Positions 17,177 through 25,065 of a DNA stretch of 64,000 nt are shown in pieces. Source of the stretch: TMP-24 sp046348855 (GTDB lineage: Bacteria; Pseudomonadota; Alphaproteobacteria; Rhodobacterales; Rhodobacteraceae); NCBI GenBank assembly GCA_046348855.1, contig JAXMDK010000004.1:62001-126000 (forward strand), read 5' to 3'. A program made the translations under genes and the position numbers. Each line of letters begins with the position of its first letter. Within the stretch, counting starts at the first letter, position 1. The notes beneath the pieces are model-generated. The model saw only the letters and a list, made by a program, of their open reading frames with translations. It was not told the origin of the DNA and did no database searches.

Positions 17177-18429
17177 CGGCGACCGGACCCGGCGAACCGG
17201 AACAGGCGGTCAGGTCCGCCTTTGCGCCCAGCCCCCCTGCGCGGCTGGGCGTTGCCGTTTCGGGGGGCAGCGATTCGCTGGCGTTGCTGCTGCTGCTGGC
17301 CGGATGGGCGGGGCAGGGTGGGCCGGAGATTCTGGCGGTGACGGTCGATCATGGGCTGAGGCCCGAGGCTGCGGCCGAGGCGGCGATGGTGGCCGGGCGC
17401 TGCGCGGCGCTGGGAATCGCCCATACGGTTTTGCGCTGGCAGGGCTGGGACGGGCGGGGCAATCTGCCGGCGGCGGCGCGGGCGGCGCGCTATCGGCTGA
17501 TCGCCGCCTGGGCGCGGGACCGGGGGGTTGGGCAGGTGGCGCTGGGTCACACCGCCGACGACCAGGCCGAAACGGTGCTGATGCGGCTGGCGCGCGGTTC
17601 GGGCGTCGACGGGCTGTCGGGGATGGAGACGTGCCGCGACAGTCAGGGCATCAACTGGGTGCGTCCGCTTCTGGGCCAGACCCGTCAGGCGCTGCGCGAC
17701 TGGCTGACGGCGCGCGGCGAAAGCTGGGTGGACGACCCCACCAACGACGACCCGGCGTATGACCGGGTCAGGGCGCGTCAGGCGTTGCGGGCGCTGGCGG
17801 GGCTGGGGATCGAGCGCGAGGGGCTGATCGCCACCGCCGAACGTATGCGGCGGGCGCGGGCGGTGCTGGATCAGGCCGCCGCCGACCTGGCCGGCCGCGC
17901 GGCGCGGATCGAGGCCGGCGACGTCATCCTGGACCGGGCGACCTTTGCGGCAGCGGCCGAGGAAACAAGACACAGGCTTTTTGCCCGTGCGCTGAACTGG
18001 GTCAGCGGCGCCGACTACCGGCCGCGCTTCGCGGCGCTGGAGGCCGGGCTTGAACGCGCCGAGGCCGGCAAGCGGGTGACGCTGCATGGCTGCCTGGTGA
18101 TGCCGCGCGCCGCCACCTTGCGCGTGACCCGCGAACCCGCCGCGGTCGCCGGGACCGTCGCGCCCGCCGGCGCGCTCTGGGACGGGCGTTGGCGGCTGGA
18201 AGGGCCGGCCGCGACAGACGCGGAAATCCGGGCACTGGGCGAGGCGGGGCTGGCGCAGTGCCCCGACTGGCGCGCGACCGGCCTGCCGCGCCCGACGCTT
18301 CTTTCGTCGCCGGCGCTGTGGCGCAGCGGGCAATTGCTGGCCGCCCCCGTGGCCGGGATGGGCAACGGATGGGTGGCAATTCTCACCCGCAGGCCCGAGG
18401 AATTCGTCTTGTCGCTATTCGTGCATTGA
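17173..18429 (+). CDS. tilS: tRNA(Ile)-lysidine synthetase TilS
   Basis: A 418-residue N-type ATP pyrophosphatase that converts C34 of the CAU-anticodon isoleucine tRNA to lysidine, which is essential for reading AUA. The PP-loop SGGSDS is near residue 37, followed by DHGLRPEA, the GHTADDQAETVLMRL motif and DPTNDDPAYDRVRAR. The C-terminal substrate domain is less conserved. The start is inferred to be the GTG at 17173, overlapping the cpoB stop as GTGA; there is no ATG near a suitable position. It sits between cpoB and ftsH, as is common. Confidence 0.93.
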   Translation: MTATGPGEPEQAVRSAFAPSPPARLGVAVSGGSDSLALLLLLAGWAGQGGPEILAVTVDHGLRPEAAAEAAMVAGRCAALGIAHTVLRWQGWDGRGNLPAAARAARYRLIAAWARDRGVGQVALGHTADDQAETVLMRLARGSGVDGLSGMETCRDSQGINWVRPLLGQTRQALRDWLTARGESWVDDPTNDDPAYDRVRARQALRALAGLGIEREGLIATAERMRRARAVLDQAAADLAGRAARIEAGDVILDRATFAAAAEETRHRLFARALNWVSGADYRPRFAALEAGLERAEAGKRVTLHGCLVMPRAATLRVTREPAAVAGTVAPAGALWDGRWRLEGPAATDAEIRALGEAGLAQCPDWRATGLPRPTLLSSPALWRSGQLLAAPVAGMGNGWVAILTRRPEEFVLSLFVH

Positions 18430-18453
18430 ACCCGCCCCGCCAATCTCTATTTT
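18426..18453 (+). promoter_or_regulatory. Candidate ftsH promoter
   Basis: TTGAAC (18426-18431), 16 bases, then TATTTT (18448-18453), in the short AT-richer gap after tilS. The first bases overlap the tilS stop codon. It fits a sigma-70-like promoter but is unproven. Confidence 0.4.
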
Positions 18454-18510
18454 AACAACAAAGATCGCGCCCATCGCGGCGCGGTCAGAATTCTCATGGA
18501 GGTTCCCCCC

Positions 18511-20430
18511 TTGGGCAACGCAAGAAACATCGCCTTCTGGGTCGTGCTGCTTCTGTTGATCCTGGCGCTGTTCAACCTGTTCAGCGGCAACCAGGCCACA
18601 TTCAACGCGCGCACGCTCAGCTACTCCGACTTCATCCACAAGGTTGATGGCGGCGAGGTCAAGAGTGTCGACATGGATGGCGAACAGCTGATCGTCCACA
18701 CCGCCGACGGCGGGCAATGGGTGACGATCAAGCCGTCGGGCGAGGAGCTGAACAACAACCTCGTCAACCAGCTGATCGCCAAGAACGTCGACGTGAAGGC
18801 CGAAAAGCAGGCGCAGTCGAGCATCTTTTCGCTGCTGTCGGTCTGGCTGCCATTCATCGTGCTGATCGGCGTCTGGGTGTTCTTCATGAACCGGATGCAG
18901 GGCGGCGGCAAAGGCGGCGCGATGGGCTTCGGCAAGTCGCGCGCCAAGCTTCTGACCGAAAAGCAGGGGCGCGTGACCTTTGACGACGTGGCCGGCATCG
19001 ACGAGGCCAAGGAAGAGCTTGAGGAAATCGTCGAGTTCCTGCGCAATCCGCAGAAATTCTCGCGCCTGGGCGGCAAGATCCCGAAGGGCGCGCTGCTGGT
19101 CGGCCCACCCGGCACCGGCAAGACGCTGCTCGCCCGCGCGATTGCGGGTGAGGCGGGCGTGCCGTTCTTCACCATCTCGGGTTCGGACTTTGTCGAAATG
19201 TTCGTGGGCGTCGGCGCATCCCGTGTGCGTGACATGTTCGAACAGGCCAAGAAGAACGCCCCCTGCATTGTCTTCATCGACGAGATCGACGCCGTGGGCC
19301 GGTCGCGCGGCGTGGGCTTCGGCGGCGGCAACGACGAACGTGAACAGACGCTGAACCAGCTCCTGGTCGAGATGGACGGGTTCGAGGCCAACGAAGGCAT
19401 CATCATCGTCGCCGCCACCAACCGGCGCGACGTGCTCGACCCGGCGCTCCTGCGCCCCGGTCGCTTCGATCGCCAGATCCATGTGCCGAACCCCGACATC
19501 AAGGGCCGCGAAAAGATCCTGTCGGTCCATGCCCGCAAGGTGCCGCTGGGTCCCGACGTCGACCTGCGGCTGATCGCCCGTGGCAGCCCCGGCTTTTCGG
19601 GCGCGGATCTCGCCAACCTGGTGAACGAGGCGGCGCTGATGGCCGCGCGCGTCGGCCGGCGGTTCGTGACGATGGACGATTTCGAGAATGCCAAGGACAA
19701 GGTGATGATGGGGGTCGAACGGCGCAGCATGGTGCTGACCCCCGAGCAGAAGGAAATGACCGCCTATCACGAGGCCGGCCATGCCATCGTCGGCATGGCG
19801 CTGCCGAAGTGCGATCCGGTTTACAAGGCGACGATCATCCCGCGCGGCGCGGCGCTTGGCATGGTGGTCAGCCTGCCGGAAATGGACCGGCTGAACTATC
19901 ACAAGGACGAGGCCAAGGAAAAGATCGCGATGACCATGGCCGGCAAGGCCGCCGAGATCATCAAGTTCGGCGACGAGCGGGTGTCGAACGGCCCGGCCGG
20001 CGACATCCAGCAGGCCAGCCAGATCGCCCGGGCGATGGTGATGCGCTGGGGCATGTCCGACAAGGTCGGCAACATCGACTATGCCGAGGCGCACGAAGGC
20101 TATCAGGGCAACACCGGCGGCTTCTCGGTATCGGCCAAGACCAAGGAACTGATCGAGGTCGAAGTGAAGCGCCTGATCGAGGAAGGCTATGACGTGGCCC
20201 GCAAGATCCTTCTGGACAAGAAGGACGAGTTCGAGCGTCTGGCCCAGGGGCTTCTGGAATATGAAACCCTGACCGGCGACGATATCCGCAAGGTGGTGGC
20301 CGGCGGCTCGCTCGACGGCGGCGATGCCGGCAATGCCGGGCCCGCCGATCCGGTGGTGTCCTCGGCCGTGCCGCGCACCGGCAAGCCGCGCGCGCCCAAG
20401 GCGGGGCTGGAGCCCGAACCTTCGGCCTGA
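18511..20430 (+). CDS. ftsH: ATP-dependent zinc metalloprotease FtsH
   Basis: A 639-residue membrane-bound AAA+ protease that degrades unassembled membrane proteins and short-lived regulators such as heat-shock sigma factor and LpxC. It has an N-terminal membrane segment (IAFWVVLLLLILALFNLF), a periplasmic loop, a second segment (LLSVWLPFIVLIGVWVFFM), Walker A GPPGTGKTLLARA, Walker B FIDEIDAVG, the SRH region and the zinc site HEAGHAIVG. I start it at TTG 18511. GGAGG lies eight bases before it and the family begins (M)GNARNIAFW, whereas the ATG at 18496 overlaps that GGAGG and has no site of its own. Confidence 0.95.
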   Translation: MGNARNIAFWVVLLLLILALFNLFSGNQATFNARTLSYSDFIHKVDGGEVKSVDMDGEQLIVHTADGGQWVTIKPSGEELNNNLVNQLIAKNVDVKAEKQAQSSIFSLLSVWLPFIVLIGVWVFFMNRMQGGGKGGAMGFGKSRAKLLTEKQGRVTFDDVAGIDEAKEELEEIVEFLRNPQKFSRLGGKIPKGALLVGPPGTGKTLLARAIAGEAGVPFFTISGSDFVEMFVGVGASRVRDMFEQAKKNAPCIVFIDEIDAVGRSRGVGFGGGNDEREQTLNQLLVEMDGFEANEGIIIVAATNRRDVLDPALLRPGRFDRQIHVPNPDIKGREKILSVHARKVPLGPDVDLRLIARGSPGFSGADLANLVNEAALMAARVGRRFVTMDDFENAKDKVMMGVERRSMVLTPEQKEMTAYHEAGHAIVGMALPKCDPVYKATIIPRGAALGMVVSLPEMDRLNYHKDEAKEKIAMTMAGKAAEIIKFGDERVSNGPAGDIQQASQIARAMVMRWGMSDKVGNIDYAEAHEGYQGNTGGFSVSAKTKELIEVEVKRLIEEGYDVARKILLDKKDEFERLAQGLLEYETLTGDDIRKVVAGGSLDGGDAGNAGPADPVVSSAVPRTGKPRAPKAGLEPEPSA

Positions 20431-20504
20431 CCGACGGACCGGGACTTGCATTTCACGGGCGGCGGGGCGACCTTGCCGCCCGTATTCTTGCTGAAGGCCC
20501 GACG

Positions 20505-21101
20505 ATGCCCGCGCTGATCCCGACTGACCATTACGGCACCATCACCTGGCTCGGCACGGTGCCCGACCGCGCCACCGGGCTTGCCTCGGTGCCGCGCGAC
20601 CGGCTGGCGGCCAGCTTCGCCGGGCCGGCGGGCGAGGCGCATGGCGGCCTGACCCGGCCATCCGACAGCCGGGTGCTGGCGCAATATCCGCGCGATACCG
20701 AAATCCGCAACACCCGCCAGTTCTCGATCCTGTCGGCCGAGGAACTGGCGCTGATCGCCCGCGACATGGGGCTGGCGCGGCTCGACCCGGCGCTGGTCGG
20801 CGCGACGATGGTGATCGAGGGGATCGGCGACTTCTCGCACCTGCCACCGTCGTCGCGGCTGCAGGGCGAAGGTGGGGCCACGCTGGTCGTCGACATGCAG
20901 AACCGGCCCTGCACGCTGCCCGGCCCGGTGATCGAGGCCGCGCATCCGGGCTTCGGCAAGGCGTTCAAGCCCGCCGCCGCCGGCCGGCGCGGGGTGACGG
21001 CCTGGGTCGAACGCGAAGGCACTCTGCGGCTTGGCGAGCGGGTCCGGCTGCATGTCCCCGACCAGCGCGCCTGGGCTTTCCAGCCGGCCGTGCCGGGCTG
21101 A
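20505..21101 (+). CDS. MOSC domain-containing protein
   Basis: A 198-residue MOSC-type protein. The MOSC fold (molybdenum cofactor sulfurase C-terminal) binds sulfur-carrying cysteines or Moco. Family-like stretches are SDSRVLAQYPRDTEIRNTRQ, ATMVIEGIGDFSHLPPSSRL and TLVVDMQNRPCTLPGP, whose cysteine (in NRPC) matches the conserved MOSC cysteine. The central RGVTAWVEREGTLRLGERV resembles the motif that ends MOSC domains. The ATG at 20505 follows GAAGG. It lies 74 bases after ftsH. The substrate is unknown. Confidence 0.85.
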   Translation: MPALIPTDHYGTITWLGTVPDRATGLASVPRDRLAASFAGPAGEAHGGLTRPSDSRVLAQYPRDTEIRNTRQFSILSAEELALIARDMGLARLDPALVGATMVIEGIGDFSHLPPSSRLQGEGGATLVVDMQNRPCTLPGPVIEAAHPGFGKAFKPAAAGRRGVTAWVEREGTLRLGERVRLHVPDQRAWAFQPAVPG

Positions 21102-21264
21102 AGCCACCGCCGTCGCCCCGCGGGTTTCCGATGCGAAACCGCACCTGCCGATTCCGTCACCGAACTGGTCGGAATTCAGCTGTATCCGACGGCATGCGAC
21201 AGCTAGAAGCATCGGCAACGTGCGCCGCGGACTAAGCCGCGGCCACCCGCCACAGGAGCATCGG

Positions 21265-22941
21265 ATGGCCTTCAAGACGGACATAGAGATAGCGCGGGAA
21301 GCGGCGAAGCGGCCGATTCTGGAGATTGGGGGGAAGCTTGGGATCGGTGCGGAGCATCTGCTGCCCTATGGCCATGACAAGGCGAAGGTGAGCCAGGCGT
21401 TCATCAAGTCTCTGTCGGGTCGCAAGGACGGCAAGCTGATCCTGGTGACGGCGATCAACCCGACGCCGGCGGGCGAGGGCAAGACGACGACGACGGTGGG
21501 TCTTGGCGACGGTCTGAACCGGATCGGCAAGAAGGCGGTGATCTGCATCCGCGAGGCCTCGCTCGGCCCGAACTTCGGGATGAAGGGGGGGGCTGCCGGC
21601 GGCGGCTATGCGCAGGTGGTGCCGATGGAGGAGATGAACCTCCATTTCACCGGGGATTTCCACGCGATCACCTCGGCGCACAACCTGCTGTCGGCGATGA
21701 TCGACAACCACATCTACTGGGGCAACGAGCTGGACATCGACGCGCGGCGGATCTCGTGGCGCCGGGTGATGGACATGAACGACCGGGCGCTCCGCGACAT
21801 CGTGGTGAACCTCGGCGGCGTGGCGAACGGCTTCCCGCGCCAGACCGGGTTCGACATCACGGTGGCCTCGGAAGTGATGGCGATCCTGTGCCTGTCGAAT
21901 GACCTGGAGGACCTGCAGAAGCGGCTGGGCGACATCGTCGTCGGCTATACCCGGGCGAAGAAGCCGGTCTATTGCCGCGACATCAAGGCCGACGGGGCGA
22001 TGACGGTGCTCTTGAAGGATGCGATGCAGCCGAACCTGGTGCAGACGCTGGAGAACAACCCGGCCTTCGTGCATGGCGGCCCGTTCGCCAACATCGCCCA
22101 TGGCTGCAACTCGGTCATCGCGACCAAGACCGCGCTGAAGCTCGGCGAGTATGTGGTGACGGAAGCCGGCTTCGGCGCCGACCTGGGGGCCGAGAAGTTC
22201 TTCGACATCAAGTGCCGCAAGGCCGGGCTGAAGCCCTCGGCGGCGGTGATCGTGGCGACGGTGCGGGCGATGAAGATGAACGGCGGGGTGGCCAAGGCCG
22301 ACCTCGGCGCCGAGAATGTGGAAGCCGTGAAGAAGGGCTGCCCGAACCTCGGCCGCCACATCGCCAACGTCAAGTCGTTCGGGGTGCCGGTGGTGGTGGC
22401 GATCAACCACTTCTACTCGGACACCGACGCCGAGGTGGCGGCGGTGAAGGCCTATGTCGCCGAGCAGGGGGCCGAGGCGATCCTGTGCAAGCACTGGGCC
22501 AACGGCTCGGCCGGGATCGAGGACCTGGCCAGGAAGGTGGTCGACCTGGCCGAGGGCGGCAGCGCCAACTTCGCGCCCTTGTATCCCGACGAGATGGGGC
22601 TGTTCCAGAAGGTCGAGACCATCGCCAAGCGGATCTACCATGCCGACGAGGTGATCGCCGACAAGTCGATCCGCGACCAGCTGAAGGCCTGGGAGGCGGC
22701 GGGCTACGGCCATCTGCCGGTGTGCATGGCCAAGACCCAGTACAGCTTCACCACCGACCCGAACGTGCGGGGCGCGCCGGTCGGCCATTCGGTGCCGGTC
22801 CGCGAGGTGCGGCTGTCGGCGGGGGCGGGGTTCATCGTGGTGATCTGCGGCGAGATCATGACCATGCCGGGCCTGCCGAAGGTGCCGTCGGCCGAGGTGA
22901 TCCGGCTCAACGACCAGGGCCAGGTCGAGGGGCTGTTCTGA
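21265..22941 (+). CDS. fhs: Formate--tetrahydrofolate ligase
   Basis: A 558-residue ATP-dependent 10-formyltetrahydrofolate synthetase that feeds formate into the one-carbon pool. Clear motifs are the P-loop TPAGEGKTTTTVGLGDGL, EASLGPNFGMKGGAAGGGYA and FTGDFHAITSAHNLLSAMID. The ATG at 21265 follows CAGGAGCATCGG. folD, which carries the next step (10-formyl to 5,10-methenyl/methylene-THF), lies 0.5 kb downstream on the same strand. In the Rhodobacteraceae this route handles formate and serine/glycine-derived C1 units. Full length, with no defects seen. Confidence 0.97.
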   Translation: MAFKTDIEIAREAAKRPILEIGGKLGIGAEHLLPYGHDKAKVSQAFIKSLSGRKDGKLILVTAINPTPAGEGKTTTTVGLGDGLNRIGKKAVICIREASLGPNFGMKGGAAGGGYAQVVPMEEMNLHFTGDFHAITSAHNLLSAMIDNHIYWGNELDIDARRISWRRVMDMNDRALRDIVVNLGGVANGFPRQTGFDITVASEVMAILCLSNDLEDLQKRLGDIVVGYTRAKKPVYCRDIKADGAMTVLLKDAMQPNLVQTLENNPAFVHGGPFANIAHGCNSVIATKTALKLGEYVVTEAGFGADLGAEKFFDIKCRKAGLKPSAAVIVATVRAMKMNGGVAKADLGAENVEAVKKGCPNLGRHIANVKSFGVPVVVAINHFYSDTDAEVAAVKAYVAEQGAEAILCKHWANGSAGIEDLARKVVDLAEGGSANFAPLYPDEMGLFQKVETIAKRIYHADEVIADKSIRDQLKAWEAAGYGHLPVCMAKTQYSFTTDPNVRGAPVGHSVPVREVRLSAGAGFIVVICGEIMTMPGLPKVPSAEVIRLNDQGQVEGLF

Positions 22942-22957
22942 GGCGTCCCTCATGACC

Positions 22958-23056
22958 GAAGCCGGGGGGCTGCAGGCCCCGCCGACATGACAGGAAGCCG
23001 GGGGGCTGCAGGCCCCCCGGACCCCCTCTGGAGTATTTGGCCAAGGGAAAGGCCGG
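22958..23056 (+). repeat. Dispersed intergenic repeat, copy 3, with a tandem duplication
   Basis: A 23-base unit containing GAAGCCGGGGGGCTGCAGG occurs twice (22958-22980 and 22994-23016). Each unit contains the near-palindrome GGGGGGCTGCAGGCCCC. The second is followed by GGACCCCCTCTGGAGTATTTGG and CCAAGGGAAAGG, the core seen in the other copies. It lies between fhs and the chorismate-mutase-like gene and can form strong hairpins. Confidence 0.65.
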
Positions 23057-23127
23057 GGAAGGGCGATCCGGGTTTTCTTTCGCCGCCGACCGGCCTAGGA
23101 AGCGGGCGGGCTCTTGGAGGCGGGAAG

Positions 23128-23433
23128 ATGCGGAACCCGGAGGATTGCGCGACGATGGCCGAGGTCAGGGCCGAGATCGACCGGATCGACGCCGAACTGG
23201 TGGCGCTCCTGGCCGGGCGGGCGGGCTACATCGACCGGGCGGCGGCGCTGAAGGCCGCCTCCGGCCTGCCGGCGCGGATCGGCTGGCGGGTCGAGGAGGT
23301 GGTGGCCAACGTGCGCGCCGAAGCGGCGGCCCGCGGCCTGGCGCCGGAACTGGCGGAGATGGTGTGGCGGCGGCTGATCGACTGGTCGATCGCCCGCGAG
23401 GAACAGACATTGGGCAAGGAGCGGGACGAATGA
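23128..23433 (+). CDS. Chorismate mutase (AroQ-type) family protein
   Basis: A 101-residue all-helical AroQ-class protein. EVRAEIDRIDAELVALLAGR forms the first helix with the conserved arginine and acidic residues of the chorismate site. LKAASGLPARIGWRVEEVVANVR and the C-terminal MVWRRLIDWSIAREEQ complete the three-helix fold. It may isomerise chorismate to prephenate, or act as an isochorismate-pyruvate lyase-like enzyme (PchB type), which this short form resembles. The ATG at 23128 follows TTGGAGGCGGG. It overlaps the upstream folD start candidate (ATGA at 23430), implying co-transcription with folD. Confidence 0.83.
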   Translation: MRNPEDCATMAEVRAEIDRIDAELVALLAGRAGYIDRAAALKAASGLPARIGWRVEEVVANVRAEAAARGLAPELAEMVWRRLIDWSIAREEQTLGKERDE

Positions 23434-23468
23434 CGACGGCAGCGGCGGAAGCGAAGGGAAGCCCGGCA

Positions 23469-24356
23469 ATGGCACAGGTGATCGACGGCAAGGCCTTTGC
23501 GGCCAAGGTCAGGGGCCAGGTGGCCGCCGAGGTGGCGCGGCTCAGGGCCGAACACGGGATCGTGCCGGGGCTGGCGGTGGTGCTGGTCGGCGCCGACCCG
23601 GCGAGCCAGGTCTATGTCGGCTCGAAGGGCAAGGCGACCGTCGAGGTCGGGATGAACAGCTACGAGCACAAGCTGCCGGCCGACACATCGGAGGCCGATC
23701 TGCTGGCGCTGATCGGGCGGCTGAACCGCGACCCCAAGGTCAACGGCATCCTGGTGCAGCTGCCGCTGCCGGCGCATCTCGACAGCGACCTGGTCATCAA
23801 CGCCATCGACCCGGCCAAGGATGTCGACGGGTTCCACATCTCCAACGTCGGGCTTCTGGGCACCGGGCAGAAGTCGATGGTGCCCTGCACGCCGCTCGGC
23901 TGCCTGATGCTGCTCAGGGACCATCTGGGCCCCCTCGCCGGGCTGAGCGCGGTGGTGGTCGGCCGCTCGAACATCGTCGGCAAGCCGATGGCGCAGCTCC
24001 TGCTCGGCGACAGCTGCACCGTCACCATCGCCCATTCGAAGACCAAGGACCTGCCCGCGGTCTGCCGCCAGGCCGACATCCTGGTGGCCGCCGTCGGAAG
24101 GCCCGAGATGGTCAAGGGCGACTGGATCCGGCCCGGCGCCACCGTCATCGACGTCGGCATCAACCGCATCGAGCGCGACGGCAAGACCCGCCTGGTCGGC
24201 GATGTCGATTACGACAGCGCCGCCAGGGTCGCCGGCGCCATCACCCCGGTCCCCGGCGGCGTCGGCCCGATGACCATCGCCTGCCTGCTGGCCAACACCC
24301 TCACCGCCACCGCCCGCGCCCACAACCTCCCCGAACCCAAGGGCCTCACCGCCTAG
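23469..24356 (+). CDS. folD: Bifunctional methylenetetrahydrofolate dehydrogenase/methenyl-THF cyclohydrolase
   Basis: A 295-residue enzyme that interconverts 5,10-methylene-, 5,10-methenyl- and 10-formyl-THF with NADP. Signatures seen are YVGSKGKATVEVGM with the catalytic lysine, ILVQLPLPAHLD, VVVGRSNIVGKPMAQLLL (nucleotide binding) and TPVPGGVGPMT. I prefer the ATG at 23469 (MAQVIDGKAF), which matches the family N-terminus and follows AAGGGAAG. An alternative ATG at 23430, coupled to the preceding gene, would add 13 residues. Its stop shares the bases CTAG with the convergent pdeM stop. It works with fhs upstream. Confidence 0.95.
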   Translation: MAQVIDGKAFAAKVRGQVAAEVARLRAEHGIVPGLAVVLVGADPASQVYVGSKGKATVEVGMNSYEHKLPADTSEADLLALIGRLNRDPKVNGILVQLPLPAHLDSDLVINAIDPAKDVDGFHISNVGLLGTGQKSMVPCTPLGCLMLLRDHLGPLAGLSAVVVGRSNIVGKPMAQLLLGDSCTVTIAHSKTKDLPAVCRQADILVAAVGRPEMVKGDWIRPGATVIDVGINRIERDGKTRLVGDVDYDSAARVAGAITPVPGGVGPMTIACLLANTLTATARAHNLPEPKGLTA

Positions 24357-24994
24357 AAAGGCACCGCAAGAAGCGGGCGGCCCGTCAGGATCGCCAGTGC
24401 CTGCGGTCCGAAGAGACTGCGCAGGGCCGGCGTCCCGGCGGGCATCCCGCCGGTATAGGTGCCGTAGGCCGGCAGGATCAGCCGGTTGCCGTCGGTCAGG
24501 AAGGCCGGCCGCGCCTGCCCTGCCAGCCGGATCTTCGGGTGATAGTGCCCCGAGACCTCGCCCGTCGCGTCCGGCCGGGCGATGTGGCGGAAGGTCAGGG
24601 GGGCGATCGCCAGTTCGTCCCGATGGTCGCCGTCCAGCGCCAGAGGGCTGGGGTCGTGGTTGCCGGCGATCCAGGTCCAGCGCCGCCCCGCCATCATCCG
24701 GGCGAGCCACCGCCGGTGGTCTTCGCCAAGATCGGCGGCGGCCCGGTCGTCGAACGTGTCACCCAGGCAGACGACCCGGCGCGCCCCGGTTCCGGCCAGA
24801 TCGGCCTCGAGCCGCGCGAGCGTATCGCCAACCTCGTAGGGCGGCAGCAGCGTGCCACCCAGCCGCGCGATCCGTTCGGAACGGCCGAGATGCAGGTCGG
24901 AAAGCACCAGCAGCCCTTCCCGTTCCCAGTAAAGCGCGCCCGAGGCCAGAGCCGACAGCTTTGCGCCGGCAAGGTCGAACCTGTAGGCCTCCAT
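24353..24994 (-). CDS. pdeM: Ligase-associated DNA damage response endonuclease PdeM
   Basis: A 213-residue calcineurin-type metallophosphoesterase. The metal-binding motifs LSDLHLG, GDTFDD, GNHD and GHYHPK occur in the expected order. It belongs to the DNA-damage-associated family usually encoded with an Lhr-type DEXH helicase, an ATP-dependent ligase and an exonuclease. The helicase gene lies 71 bases upstream on the same strand, so the two are probably one transcription unit. The ligase and exonuclease are not next to it here. Its stop codon overlaps that of convergent folD. The ATG at 24994 follows GGAGAGG. Confidence 0.9.
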   Translation of the reverse strand: MEAYRFDLAGAKLSALASGALYWEREGLLVLSDLHLGRSERIARLGGTLLPPYEVGDTLARLEADLAGTGARRVVCLGDTFDDRAAADLGEDHRRWLARMMAGRRWTWIAGNHDPSPLALDGDHRDELAIAPLTFRHIARPDATGEVSGHYHPKIRLAGQARPAFLTDGNRLILPAYGTYTGGMPAGTPALRSLFGPQALAILTGRPLLAVPF

Positions 24995-25003
24995 CCTCTC
25001 CCC

Positions 25004-25060
25004 TTTTCACTTTGGCTCAAATATCCGCGGGGCGTGGCCCGATGCAATCGGGCCTTCGGG
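25004..25060 (-). repeat. Dispersed intergenic repeat, copy 4
   Basis: It lies between the lhr-like helicase stop and pdeM. It contains a perfect hairpin, GGCCCGAT-GCA-ATCGGGCC (25036-25054), and on the minus strand the core GATATTTGAGCCAAAGTGAAA. The helicase and pdeM are co-directional, so it lies within their presumed transcript. Confidence 0.55.
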
Positions 25061-25065
25061 GGCCG

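Noticed and set aside
21102..21264. Riboswitch upstream of fhs
   Set aside because: The region has only a weak imperfect dyad; no glycine- or SAM-type conserved core could be recognised.
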